Below are positions 10,450 through 23,686 of a stretch of DNA of 64,000 nt, piece after piece. Each line of letters begins with the position of its first letter. Position 1 is the stretch's first letter. The notes under the pieces are model-generated. The model did not search any database and had not been told where the DNA came from. It saw only the letters and a list, made by a program, of their open reading frames with translations. A program made the position numbers and the translations under genes. The stretch comes from Branchiostoma belcheri (taxonomy: Eukaryota; Chordata; Leptocardii; Amphioxiformes; Branchiostomatidae): assembly GCF_001625305.1 (NCBI RefSeq), contig NW_017802480.1:372001-436000 (forward strand), in the 5' to 3' direction.

Positions 10450-11040
10450 CCCCCTTTATGCTGATTGTGATTCTTTTGTTACTTGCAAAGGATAAAATCG
10501 TCGTTTTCCCTCTTTGTTTGAGGCGGTTGTTGGCGCTTGTAGGCATCCGTTTGGACAAGTAGTTAACTGGCTGAAAGTCTGACGGATTGAAACATGGACA
10601 GAAATTCATTGAAAGAAGAATCGGAAAGCGTCGGTTACATTTGACGCATCTTGCATGAATAAAAGTTATAGAATTTATTGCCGTAAGGTTTGCAGGTAAG
10701 TATGATGATCTACAAACACAACAGAGCAATCACGGCATCTGACCTAATTTTGCCAGGAGATGGAATTTATGTTATTGGCGTACGTGCGGGGCTGGGTTTG
10801 GTACGTGTGTTATTTATCTTTCCGAGTGTAAAACTTAACTGGCGTACATATGTAAACCAACGAATGTTTTTCTCTTTTCCTTAATCTATTACAGTTACGT
10901 TCTATTGTTTGTTTATACCATAAATTACAAAATAAAATACTCGACTATCAGGATAAAACGATTTTTCTGCTGGAAATCTATCAAACAAATCACTTCTCCC
11001 TTACATTAAACAACTACCATGCTTTTTCAAAGCACATCGC

Positions 11041-11113
11041 TTAGAGAGAGAGAGAGGTAGAGAGAGACAGAGTGAGAGAGAGAGAGACAGAGAGGAAGAG
11101 TGAGAGAGTGATT
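11041..11113. repeat. GA-rich simple repeat
   Basis: Interrupted (GA)n tract, purine-only on the plus strand with a few C and T breaks. Confidence 0.9.
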
Positions 11114-12782
11114 AGAACAATCCAACATATGTTTGTATGAAACGTTGTACTAAAAGTACAGCCAAGTGCCATGATAAATTCACGATTTCAGGCCATCAGT
11201 TTACTTGGTAAATAGCTATTGTACAGGGTAAGATATTCGAGAACCAACTAACAACACCAAAAATTACCCGAAATGGATGCATATCGGACTATGTTTACAA
11301 GCTTCTATACCTGACCAATGTTTCCGCATAAACCCTCACAAAATACTGACTCAGTGAAAGATAAAACATCACGAAATATTGAAGGATCGCTTTTCATACA
11401 TCTTTCCCAGGTAAATAATAATACATATTCAAGGAAATCAGATGTTAAGAAGTTTGTTTGTACTTACGTCTGTCTCCAAACACTGTCGGCCTGAAAACTG
11501 ATAGCGCTGAACGCGTCCGGGTGAAAATTAGGGGGTACCAAAATTGAGGAAAGACCGGTTTAAAACCCACTTAAATCGTACATATTCAATCATCTTACAT
11601 AGCAGTCCCTGGGGGTCACTAAGACGATGGTTTTTATCCTAAGCACCTAAGTAACCTGCATCGACATGATACAGGCTATACCTTTTTTCTATCAACACAT
11701 TGTTGTAAATGACAACATTTTTACATTTCTTAAAGGCATTGAATGCAGTTTTTGTTTTTATTTTCAACACTACTACATCAGATGGTCCACGCTTGGCAGG
11801 CACCAATTAAACCTTCAGGCATGCTCCGGCAATCCATTGTTGGGCAGTACTTTCTTGGAATGGATGCTGGTGTATTGGTATGATAATTATGTCTTATGAA
11901 AAAAAACAACACTTATAACCAGTAAGAAAGAGCATAACCAAATATTATAGACCTTCGTTTTTGATATCCAGTTAAGGACAGCCTCGTGTTAGGTTAGTTG
12001 GTACTCTTCGAGGATTACTCGCGCGTTGCAGTAAATAATTTATGCCCAAGGGACAGCAAACCATTAGTACTGATTAAGAATCATTCCTCCCATCTTTAAC
12101 ACTGTAGGTCACGCTATGTTTTCTTATAACGTGCTAGGGTGGAATTTACACACACAAGAAGGTACTGTTCTGTTTATCTCCATGTTTAACCTGATTTTCC
12201 TTGTAATCTAAATTCTGCGTATAACAGCGACATAAATAGAAATCAACAACATTGTATAATACAATGTGTAGAATTCAGGTAAAGATATGATCTTTAAACT
12301 ACCAGGTCACAGATGCTGCTAGATGAAAAGGTGTGCAGGAACACGAGCGTGTGATGCTATCTTGTAATTATTGTATGACACGTGCGTGCAGGGCCCGGGG
12401 GAGGGGGGGGGTAGTGTGGCGCGAAGCCAAAGTAAAAATATTCTGGATGAGGCAATCTGTCTGACTTACACGGCAATTTCGTAGCGCATTTTCGTCATTG
12501 TTTTATACTTCAACCTTTTAGAATAGCCTAGAACAAGCTACAAAAGAGTCCATTTTTGCACCACCAATAAATAGGTAGAACCAACCAATGATACGACACA
12601 AGCAACCATTTTCCGTCATCGGCATCGCATATGTTCTTCAGAGGTATCAGTATTATATGGAATAGGATTGACTCAACTTAAGTTAAAGAAAACCATGACA
12701 ATCGTTTTTTTTTTCAAACATATATTTTCTGACTTCTGTGAAGACTAATGTCCTTGACTCATTGGGCGTGTAAACATTCCAT

Positions 12783-12832
12783 GTGACGTCACAAGGTGAT
12801 CAGGTGACATCGTCGACGTCACAATACGTCAC
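12783..12832. promoter_or_regulatory. Cluster of CRE-like TGACGTCA sites
   Basis: A full TGACGTCAC (12783-12791) is followed by CGACGTCAC and ACGTCAC within 50 bases, a pattern expected for CREB/ATF binding. It lies about 2.3 kb upstream of gene A and about 0.5 kb before a possible first exon on the plus strand. Which gene it serves is unknown. Confidence 0.4.
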
Positions 12833-12987
12833 ACCCGCATCCCAACATAGCGCACACAAGCTGCTGATCCGCCTGTCAATCAAATCTACGTCATCAGACA
12901 AGGCAGATTTGAAAACACGAAGAAGCCACGTTCTTTAGACTTCCGGATTACGTTGAACAGTCGCCCGTAATCTTGGAAGACTTCAAA

Positions 12988-13047
12988 CTGTGTAGTTCAA
13001 TTGTTCAAGACATATGTAAAGCACCCCTGTGTAGTTCAATTGTTCAG
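12988..13047. repeat. Duplicated 20-base word, 40-base period
   Basis: CTGTGTAGTTCAATTGTTCA occurs at 12988 and again 40 bases on. No role is apparent. Confidence 0.7.
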
Positions 13048-13314
13048 CAAATATGCCAGGCACTTTATGGGCACAGTGACTCACAGGCTGCTACACACAG
13101 ATCAACCCTGCGGCAACAAAACCTGAAGGTTCGGTTCAGGGCGTCAGCCAACAGGAATGACCTAGCGACATATACAAGGTCACCAAACAGTAGCGAGCTC
13201 CAAAGATTGGCATCTAATATGATATGAGATCTACTTGGATCCAGAAAAAAAAGTAAGCTGTGTTTAAGACAAAAAAAGGTACAGTAGACTAAGAAGTAAA
13301 CAGTTCCCACGAGA

Positions 13315-13555
13315 CCGCCATTTTGTTCTGGTAGGGTGGGCGTAATCGATCACTATGGGTGCGCGAGGCTGACCTCTAACCTTTGGAGAATTCTGTGTCG
13401 CCTACTGTCGTGTTGAACCCACCTAACCACATCCCTGTACTGTAGCAGTGGACCGGGATTCGTCCCGAGTTTCTGGCGGCCCTCTTCTGCCTTTCAGAGC
13501 GACAACAGTATCTTTAAACAGAGAGGAACTTGGTTGGCAAGACACTGAAGTGAAG
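13315..13555 (+). promoter_or_regulatory. Candidate promoter and non-coding first exon (1)
   Basis: An ACCGCCATTTTG motif (13315-13326) lies upstream of a good donor, GAAG|GTATGTGAG, at 13556. The same motif lies 82-94 bases upstream of the starts of genes D and E. It could be a distal first exon of gene B. No transcript evidence is available. Confidence 0.3.
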
Positions 13556-15588
13556 GTATGTGAGTTTAACTGCGTATGAGGTTTGACGTATGGTAAGAAC
13601 AATTGGTTCTCGCGCCTGTACTGTACAATCGTCGTAGGTCAGTACGACGAATGTGAATTTCATGCCCAAGTGTTTGTGTAAAACCTTCTGTCAATACATT
13701 TTGATAGTTGAGCCTGCTAATCTGACAGGTTTTGACTAAAACGAACCAGTGATTGCCGTAGTTGTTCTCGTGTCACGGGATTTTTAAGTTAGGTCACGCA
13801 TGTAGTAATCTTAAGGACGGTGTCTGCCACGCATGGCTCTGTCACTGTACAACACATCATCAACTCTACCCCCCTCCCCGTCTCGTTACAGTAGACTGAA
13901 CTGTAGCCATTGATGCGTTTCTCGACCCATGACCTCCTGTACATTACAACAGGGATGTTTAGTTCAAAATTACAAAGTTATAATGTAATTTTACAGTCCG
14001 CTTCGTCGGCTGTGTATGGTCTTTTGTACCAGAAAGGGCGTTTCACTGCCAGCACGTGAGTTGACTTCTTAATGAGTTTAAAAGAATAGTTCCTCTGGTC
14101 AAAAACATGCCTTGGTACAAGGGGCGAGTCATCATGAAACGGCATAGCAAACCAGGGTGGCGCTCTAGCTACAGGCGGGTCTTCACGTCACATAAAAAAC
14201 ACCCCACCGCCGCCCAGTGACACAAACAAAAGTTGTTCTGTCCCGTCCCGCTAATTCAACTAGCGTTACTTGGCGACCTTTTCCTTTCCCTTCACCTACT
14301 TACACACGGTTCCTTTGTAGGTCAAAACCACCCAACGGTGACAGAAACGTAAACACGGCCAGGAAAAATACCTCCGTTTCAGATGGAGTGATTATCACGG
14401 CTTTAATTTTGCGGTCACGTGGTCCTGGTTGTGCCCCGGGGCGCTCGCAATCTCCCGCCAACGTTGTACCTAGTAAACAAAACCCTCCTTTCTTCCCGTC
14501 GTTCTCAGGGCCTTTCGCCTAGTCGTTTTAAATGTCAACACAAAGGGCTGCCCCATGTAAGTCCTGAATAAGGAAAAGCAACAGGAGGTCCGGGGCAGAT
14601 CGGGGGAAAATTGGTCGGAAAATACGCAGGGCGTTTTTGAGGGGACGGAACACCTGTTTTCTTCGCTGTTCGGAAAACTTGTTAAGTCGTCGAAACAACG
14701 TAGGATCCTTGAATACACAGGTGGGTTTAGAGTGAAGTGATCATTGAAAGGGATACTTGTAGGCGTTAGGCTGTGACGTGAGCTTGTAGTGGCGGCCCCT
14801 GGGAAGCTGTCGTTCTTTGAAAACTTGCGTGCAGCGATTTTTCAAAGAGCTGTTTGCACTTCCCAATCACGTTCCCCTCGTTACACCATATGGAGCGGGA
14901 TGTCATACGCATATTTGCGGCGTGACCCCTTTCCTTTTCAAATGTCACCCACGTTGGCACAGTTTACAAGGCCAGGAACTGTTTTTTGTGTGTCTCAAAT
15001 GCTTTCTGTAAATGGGCAAACAGTGACCTCATCTGATCACACTGTGCAAGTCAATTTGTTCAGTTGCGCCTCTATGACAACATTGACACGGTTGGAGAAA
15101 TAACACGGAAACTTGCTTGCAAAGTTGATAGTGTATAATAAATTCACTGACGTCGTGTAACTAGCTAGTCTCTACCAGTCTTCTTGGGTTGCTGGATAAA
15201 GTATTTTGAGGAGTAGACTACTATTTAAAGCTTCGATGGTCCTGGTCCTCCGAATTCTCGTGGAGCTTACAGGAACAAAAACACAAACGCCGACCTAATT
15301 GGGATAATTATACGTCTCGAACAATAACAGCAAAGTGACCGTAGAGAGGAAAACGATCATGCTGGGATCGGAAAACCTCTCGCCCGGAGCAAAACTGTTC
15401 CAAAACGTCTTTTTAATCACAGCCATGCCTTCATACTAGTCTGGGAATGGCTCACATGATACATCAACAGAGTCTGTGATGTATGTACTTTTCTTTGAGA
15501 ACAGACAACTGTTAGGAGGCTGTGTACAAGCCTTGTTCTGGCTAATGGCAACAGCATTGTTACAGAATTATATCGGCCACACCCCCTT

Positions 15589-15777
15589 GACGCCATTTTG
15601 TTTTCACGAGTAATCTGTACCTACCACTCAACACTTCACGAAGCGTGGCCATTGATAGGCAAGGGGAGGGGATCGGTGGCTATAAGAGTATGTTGTCTGG
15701 CAGTGCAGTTAGCAAAGATGTGTTAAATACCCATACCCTCACTCACTGTCCATGATTATATTCGTCATTCTTCAATG
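15589..15777 (+). promoter_or_regulatory. Candidate promoter and non-coding first exon (2)
   Basis: GACGCCATTTTG (15589-15600) is followed by a TATA-like box TATAAGAG (15681-15688) and, about 90 bases later, a donor AATG|GTAGGT at 15778. Start position and exon length are guesses from these signals. Confidence 0.3.
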
Positions 15778-18700
15778 GTAGGTTATAGCAAAGGTTTATG
15801 CATATGAAGATGAAAAACAACTATGAAGTTGCTGTTGCAAATATGTTAAATAATATTACATTACACTGTAACCTTCCTGGTTTCAGGTGTGTCAGGACTA
15901 AGGGCACTCACTGTTTTATGGGTAGGGATGAACTATTAGTTATATCCAATGTTGTCCTTCATGAATAAAACAAAAACAACGTTAAGGTTCTGCAGATCTT
16001 GGTAATGTATTCGCTGCATCCCACGCTTTTAATCACTACATCCTGTTTTTCTCAAGTTTGACATTTCGGGTCACTTCTTGGTTTAGTTAAAATGACAGTT
16101 CTCATATGTAAGCCGGAACTGCACATGACTACACAATAGTGGTTTGTTTTATTGTAGTTGGACTGTTTCTCAGTATGCCGAGGTTTTGCCTTGAACTGTC
16201 AAAAGGATGTTGACATTGTTGTGCCCCATGGTCAAATACGTTTAAAAGTTTTACATGTACCACAGGAAGCTCTACGATGTATTTGCTTCTAATACTTCCA
16301 CATAATGTAAAACAAGACTCTGGCTAACAAACCTAAACTGTAGATAGTATCAATGGTACAAAAATCAGTTGTAGTTCCTTTTGAATAACCTTTAGTGACA
16401 TATTTTACCGTAAAAAGGTTTGGTAAATACAAGTTAATTTGTAGATCCATGGGAAGAGAACCACCAATAAAGCACTACTTACAGATGCTAATCGAATTCC
16501 TGCGGTCTTAACAATTTACCTCGGATGGGTTGGCCCCATTACATTCTTACCATTCATTAAGATATTTGTGCTGTTTTATGTTATTGACTTTAAAATATCG
16601 GATGTTTTTAGAAAGAAGTGTCTTGCCCTCTCGCCCTACCACAGCTGTTTTTATTTGACCCCATGCATCTATGTATCATCAATCTATCACCAAGACAAGA
16701 TGTCTAATGCTACGGCAATATTTCTTGTCAACAGTAGCCTATTGTTTGTGTGTCATTGAGTATTTACACCTGAAGTGTATCTCCTAATAAGATACCCAAG
16801 AGGTATGTGGCGTCTGCGGAGTGTGGACGGACACATTCTTGAACAGCAAGAGTTAAAAGGGTCGGTGAAGGAAATCAGCTAGCGTGGATGTAAGTTCACT
16901 TTCAACTGTTTCGGTCAGTAGAAATTTTTTCTCAGAGAAATTAATGAAGAAATTAATCAATACTTTTGTGTAATTGCAACGTTTGGTTTTAACATGATAT
17001 TGGCATTAGTTCAGCCATTTTTGACTACTTTATTGACACAACAAAAGTATAGGCACTTTCGCGAGGCCTTCTGTCACAAGAAGAACACAAACGTAAATAA
17101 AATGATCTTGGCTCAGTGATTTCAAGATATTTGAGTTAACAACATATGGGGCCTAACTGTAGTTTAAACTGCAGTTTCCGAGATCTTAGTATTCTCTGAA
17201 ATCAGTATCTTGCATCCAATTTCCTTTTTTTTACAGATAATTGGCAACCCATTTGGTCCTGAAAGAATTGACAACGATATTTCTTTTTTAATCTGTCATA
17301 TTTCATGACAGATCTGTTGTCTTCCACAAGGCACTGCTATTTGTCAATTAACAGGTTTGTTTGGAGCTAGAAGGAGACCTGCTACTGAACGATTTAACCC
17401 TCTCTTAATGTGAACTGGATTTTCTTCTTATTTCCAAGAACACAACGTTGTAAGTGCAGTTCACTGATCCTCAGCAAACACCTTTGAAGTCCTAATGTAA
17501 GACTTACGAATGACCTTACGACCCTTGCTGTTTTCTTTGAGCCTGCTGGAGGCCTGGTACTGAACTACGTAACTCTCTCAATGTGAACTGGATTTAGCTT
17601 TTCTAAGGAAACAATGTTGTTGTAAGTGTTGTATCTACGGTTCACCCTTGAAGTCTTTATGATGCAAGACTTAAGAATGACCTCATGACCCCTGCTGAAT
17701 AGGATGTAGTAGCTTGCACCTGGAGGGAATACCGCAGAAGTTTGAAATTGTTGCTCGATGACCTGGTAAGACATTAGTAATCGGACTGGAAACCTGTGTC
17801 TTGGAGCATGGCGCCGATATTCAACAGAAGTCACGGTGATCTCTTTAGCTTTCAAGGTGGCTAGCACGTCTGCTAACCAAAAGTACACTCCAATTAAGCA
17901 GAGTTATTTAGCCTTTGGCTTGTTTTGACTTTTAGGCGTTCTTATAGGGCGTTCTTCTTTGTACAGGTCTCTTTTTTGTGGAGTATCCAACCCTGCCAAT
18001 GATACTGTCTTGCCAATTTGATACTGTTTTGTAGCCACCAGAAGACTTACTTTTGGAGATAACTTGGCCAGGGCATCGTTTGTGTATCTGTAATAATAAC
18101 AAGCCATATCGAAATGGCAGCAAACGATCCATCATCAATTTGACATCGAAAACAAGGCATGATGTTAAGTAATTAGGTGGGTGTTGACAGATCTTTTCAT
18201 CGTGAAAAATTTTCGGTATGGAAAAGTCCTCTAGCGTCCCCAATGTGTCAGTCATAATTTGTCAGAGTGTGAAAATCTTCACGAAATACACTCATTCAAT
18301 TAGGAAATGGAAAAACACATGGTTGAAATGTCATGTCACTGTTTAACCATATAAACAGTATATTTAGCTCCTAGTGAACATTAGCATCGTCCTCTGTAAG
18401 CTGTTATTAAAAATTACCAAACTATTATTGTGTTACATTTGCTTCCATATCACCAAAACGTAGTGCGTATTGTTGTACAAAAGTAAACATTCTAGTTACA
18501 TATACTACTGTAATTGTTTCTTCTAATTATAAATTACGTAATCAGGGATAATGGTTTCTTGTTGATTTTGTTGATGCTTCAAGGTATCCATTATTTTTCC
18601 CGATGACAACAGCGAAGTCCACGCCCCACGCTTAAACGTGATGAGTACGTCTGGGTAGATGTTGCAAGCTCACCTCTTAAACGATTAAATCACCTGGAAA

Positions 18701-19843
18701 CAATTCTTGACAGACATTATTGCCTGTCGGCGCCATGGAGTTGAGAGCACTTACATCATTTAGCATTCACCATTGACTTTGTGCATGTATTTCATCACAA
18801 CTTGTGAGCAAATGTGCTCTTGATTTGTGCAAAGCTTGCTACTGTGTGAGTTGTCAAATTAGACGGTTCATTTGTAAAGGTAAAAACCATGCAATAATTT
18901 TATGAGTTAGTCATTCACTATTGACTATACGCAGACCTAGGTGTTAAGACATAATCTGTTGGCCATTTGGCGACGATTCAATCATGTACGTTATGGGAGT
19001 CGTAAGAGGGACATAAATGCCACCCATGCAGACATGATAACCCGTAGAGAGATAGATGCCCGCAGCTGTTATTATTGGGACAATGTGAACAATAGCCTGG
19101 GAAGAACGCTAGCCATGGTCTCCCATATATCGCGCTCCACGCCCCCTCCCACAACACGTTAGGTAGAAAAGGATAGCCGCTGCTTTTGACTCGGTTAGAC
19201 TCCTCTGTCAATACTATTGTCCACGTTGTTTTGTGCTTCTGACGTCTACGTTGTTGATGCATATGACGTGTATTGTTACCACTTTTGTTGTTAGGACAAA
19301 TGTTTCAGGGTTCAGTTTTAGGGATGATCTGTGTACCAATGTTTTGTGGAATGGTCTGTGCATCAATTTTCGGGTAACTGGGTGTTCCTTTTGGTAACAA
19401 AAGCTCCAATAAAGTTTAGAATAGATCATTATCCGACAAGACAAGAGAACAGATGTAGACGAAAAATTGGTTTGTGATATTTGTGATTGTTTCACGCAAC
19501 GTACGAATACTTAAAACTTTGAAGATCTGTTTGCCAGGGGCTTTTCAGCTGTCCTCTGTTATTGCATTTCGAGTCAGATCTGGGTCTTGACCTAGACTGT
19601 TTTTACCTGCACGCAACCAAAACACACCACTAAAACCAATCACTCTTGTCGTGGATCAGGACTGATCACAAAATCATCGTTGGACCAATAACACATTTAC
19701 GGGTTAAGGCGTAATGGCAATGGATGATTGGAACCTCTTTGTGCTCTGAGAACCTAAAGGTTGTGAACAGGTGAGGGTCAAATGGATGAGACACGGTACA
19801 GGTCCCACACCTGTCGTGTGGTCGGACGACATACCGCATGCCG

Positions 19844-19950
19844 GCCGCCATTTTGTTTGTGTTCTATCAGAAGGGGGTCAACGACTGAGAGGTGTAAGAG
19901 CAGGACAAGACTCAAAATGACTTCTCTGGCATCATCATATCGCTGATTTT
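19844..19950 (+). promoter_or_regulatory. Candidate promoter and non-coding first exon (3)
   Basis: GCCGCCATTTTG (19844-19855) is followed about 95 bases later by a consensus donor GTAAGTC at 19951. The ATG in between opens only a ten-codon frame, so the exon would be non-coding. Layout resembles that upstream of gene D. Confidence 0.35.
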
Positions 19951-20393
19951 GTAAGTCTTCATTACTTTAGACTTATTTGTGTGCGCGGTTGTATCGTGAG
20001 TACCTTTGGTGTTGGTTTTCTAGTAGATTCGTGAATTTACCTGCCATTTAGACATGCTTAACGTCACCTGTCCAACATGTATGGTATCTTGACCTTGTTT
20101 ATGTGGGCGTATTGCTAGTCAAGCATCTATAACACAAAGATGAGGTCGACCTTGAGAAAAAAGCTCAACATTGCTGTTGCAGCCGTAACGTCAGCACAGA
20201 ATCCTCATGGGTTTATCAATAATAAATCTCGTACAGGAAATATGACCCATTTTTCCACTACTGTCAATCAAAGATGGGGCATCTTACTGTGGATGGACAG
20301 CAGATCGCTTTTTTCGGTACCTGTCATGTCACCTGTATGCAAATGTGACCTATTTGGTCGCTGTAGGTCTTCTTGTTGTTTGGCCCTTCGGGC

Positions 20394-20563
20394 GCCGCCA
20401 TTTCGTTGTTTCGTGGTGGACAGCAGTTTAATTATACCTAGCTATGAACGGCGTCAACTTCAATAGCATGGCGACCATGGAATCGGGTTATGTAGCGATC
20501 GGCTTAGCAATCCTCTACAAATAGGAGCATTAGAGCCAGATGCGCTTGCAAAGGCAAAGCAAG
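20394..20563 (+). promoter_or_regulatory. Candidate promoter and non-coding first exon (4)
   Basis: GCCGCCATTTCG (20394-20405) is followed by a donor GCAAG|GTGAGA at 20564. An ATG inside opens a frame of about 15 codons that ends at TAG before the donor. It is the closest of the four candidates to gene B. Confidence 0.35.
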
Positions 20564-23500
20564 GTGAGATCATTATCTTTCTCCTATGAGGTTAGTATAC
20601 TTACACCAATGATAATTTTAGCTTACTAGTTATATCAGTACTTTTCAAGCCCATTCAGGTTGTAACGAAGCTATACGTCGAAGTCTAATATTGCGCCTTT
20701 AAATCATCTGTTTTATGTACAATGTATAATCGTGTGCATGGAGACGTCTAGCTGTCATAGGTATGTCATGCAGGTAAGGTACTTTGGCAGTAAGTCAACT
20801 TTACAGTCCTTGTAATTTGGATAGATGAAGTCTACCTGATTTCAATCGGAATTGTGTCATAAGATGGTTAGTAATTCTTGTAGTACATGTTGGTTTCGTT
20901 ACCAAGAAAGGACTTTACGGTTTGAAGGTCAGATCGAGACATTCAAGGTCACATGTAGCCAAGTCACGGCCTTGCCCCTGTTTCTCTTTTGAATTATTAA
21001 TTATGCATTTTCAATATTGCCTTGACACGGTTGTTTCTGTAGTCTGTTCATTGTCTGGACTATTTCCTACTTAAGCCTATGCAACAATGCTAAAGCTTTG
21101 TCCCACTTTATCTTATTTCCTATCTATAATGTGTGTCAGGGTTATTTGATCCTACTATTAGGCGCGTTAAGTACATGTAAATGTGTTGTTTACCTCAAGG
21201 TGCAAATTTGTCTTACGTCAAAGGGGTGGGTGATTACGCTCGGCAGTTTTACCAAAACAATGCAACTTTGCCAGTTTACTAAATTTTCTACCGAACACAT
21301 TCAAAAGATCTACATTTTGTAAGTATACCATAAAGTAGATAAATATAATATTAGAATAGCTTAGCATACGAATAAATTTGTGGTATATTCGGTAGTGTTG
21401 TTGAGTGTACTAATACAATCACACGGTATTCAGTAAGATTGGCTTAGGCACCCGTTTACCCAAAGTTTTCGATGCAAATGTTCTGCAAGAAAATTCAGAT
21501 TACTTTAATTTTTTGTTGCCTTGTTGTTACAATCAATATACACAAGTAGATCCATTCTTTTAGCTGTTTTATGGTTATGACATATCACCAACAAGGTGTG
21601 ACCAAGGACATTATACTTGGTGTGACTTTATTGCACCCCATAATTCTCCTTTATATTCAAACACATTTAAAATGATTGATGGTGTCCAACCTTACGCAGC
21701 CATAACATGGCAACCCGCATTGTGCTCTGCTATGGGGATAAGAATAGAATCTGTTTGGTTGTTTTTCAATAACGTGGCTAGTGTGCATGGCGCGGAAAAA
21801 ACGCCTAAGGTCATAGCTATAGCTATATCATTAACTACTTGATGCTGGTAGGACCAAATTAGACAATTTTCTCAATCGCTATGCAGCTGTTTGAAAATCA
21901 TCAAGCAAAGAACCAGGTTCTTTCGTAACAGCCCTAACGTCTACAAGATTATAGCTTCAGCAATATATCTTATTTTTCTAAGACCCTGCTCTTGATGTGA
22001 GAGGTAAAGTCTTGATTAATGACTAATTTGGTACATTGTGCGTCACAAAGAGTAGATACAATCTGGTAGCAGGTGCAGTTGTAAAATCGGACGCTTGTTG
22101 TTGCCACCACAGACACTACGCATACGCTACTCACGTGTGTGTGATTAAATATTAATAAACATTCAGATCGTAACGTTGTTTTTGACAACGTTTTTAGAAC
22201 CCCACCCAACCTGCCCAGGCGTTTCATAGTCCAGATACAATTCTTCGATGGTCCTACAGAAAATCAGTATTTGTGAGTACATATATAAAGCTTCATCTGT
22301 GTTTGTTAGAGATACTCATTGATGTCTTGTGTGTCGCATGGGAAGATGCGGAGTATATACACATCTATATGACTATTACAATGTAGTATCCTTAGAGATA
22401 CAATTTTAGGTTCTATGGAATAGTCAATATGGATCCGAGGCTAATCAAGTACACAGTACTGATTGTATGTTTGTTACCGCAAATGCAGCCCTTGGTCTTG
22501 TCGTTATCACTTTAAAAACTGAACTTTTACATGCCAACCATACCGATTTATGGATTCTTTGTACCGAGCCAAATCCATGTAAAAGTCACCTATAAGTATA
22601 ACAACAGAATATTATCATCTTCGTTAAGGCATAATTTTTTATACTAACCTTAACTCATATCATATATAATGAATACAAGGTTGTGAAACATAATCCCGAG
22701 GGTAGATGTAATACAATACACAGCACTTAGTAAGTAATGGTGTGACAAGCAGTCTATCATCATGATGTTTGTGTCGAAATTGGCCATGGATGCTAACGTA
22801 CCTTCACCCTACTTTGCCCTAGATGATGAAGTACATGCTTCAAAAATGTCCTTTGTATTCTTACACAAACCGTGTGTATACGTATAGATTGTTTTGTGGT
22901 GAAATATGTATCATGATAAATACGGGCATGTTGTCCCTTCGCCTTTGGTAGTATGTTGATGAAAGCCTGCGAATTAATGGTTTTAACACACGCCTTTGGC
23001 AGTGATCGAGCGTATTGTTTTTCAAATGACAAACAGTGAGAAGACACGCCAGTAACTAAATCACAAAGGCATGTTGTTGAAGCCCGGTGCGTCTTCAAAC
23101 ACTTCTGACATATGTATACGTCAATGAACATACCACAAAGAATGTGTCTACACGCAAAGTGTAACTAAATCAAAATATCAGCGTGCTAACACTAACAGAA
23201 CACTTGTATTAATATTTCAGCGTAAGGAAATCTTTCTACTGTAAGCTTTGGGTCAGATATGTATCTCGTCTTTTACATTGTTTACACGACAACGTAACAC
23301 CAGGTGGTTGTCGTGGTTGTTGTTATAGTTTTCTCACTGTTCCACTTCACTATCTTTTCAGGAATCTCGGTTGTGAGGTCTGTCTGTTTACCGACAGGAA
23401 TATCATCAAACAGGGCGATCTGTTTTCATAACCAGGGCAGTGCGTCACCGGTCTGTGAAAAAAACGTGGAAGCGCGTACCGGAAATTTCTCATGCCACGG

Positions 23501-23686
23501 GCTTCGAACTGACAAAGATCCGCGTAACATTACACCCGGTCGGTAACTTATGAAGTGACCCAAAAAACAATATCAGTGGTCTCATCAGTTTCTAAGAAAG
23601 ACTGGGAGACTTACAGAACAAGAAGGAAAAACTGGAAAGACAGAAGATTTCTTCATGCTTATGGGAAGAGATATTAGACACGCAAT

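Larger units (their letters stand above)
10450..23686. other. 13.2 kb divergent spacer between genes A and B
   Basis: No convincing protein gene was found on either strand; open frames are short and show no family features. The spacer should contain the promoter of A (next to 10450) and that of B. Items seen are a GA-rich tract, a CRE-like cluster near 12.8 kb, a duplicated 20-base word near 13.0 kb, and four places where a GCCGCCATTTTG-type motif is followed by a good splice donor (13.3, 15.6, 19.85 and 20.4 kb). The stretches 13560-15585, 15780-19840 and 20565-23686 otherwise show nothing I can name. Confidence 0.6.

Noticed and set aside
23304-23546. 80-codon frame before gene B
   Set aside because: Low-complexity Val-rich start, no domain and no suitable splice link to gene B.
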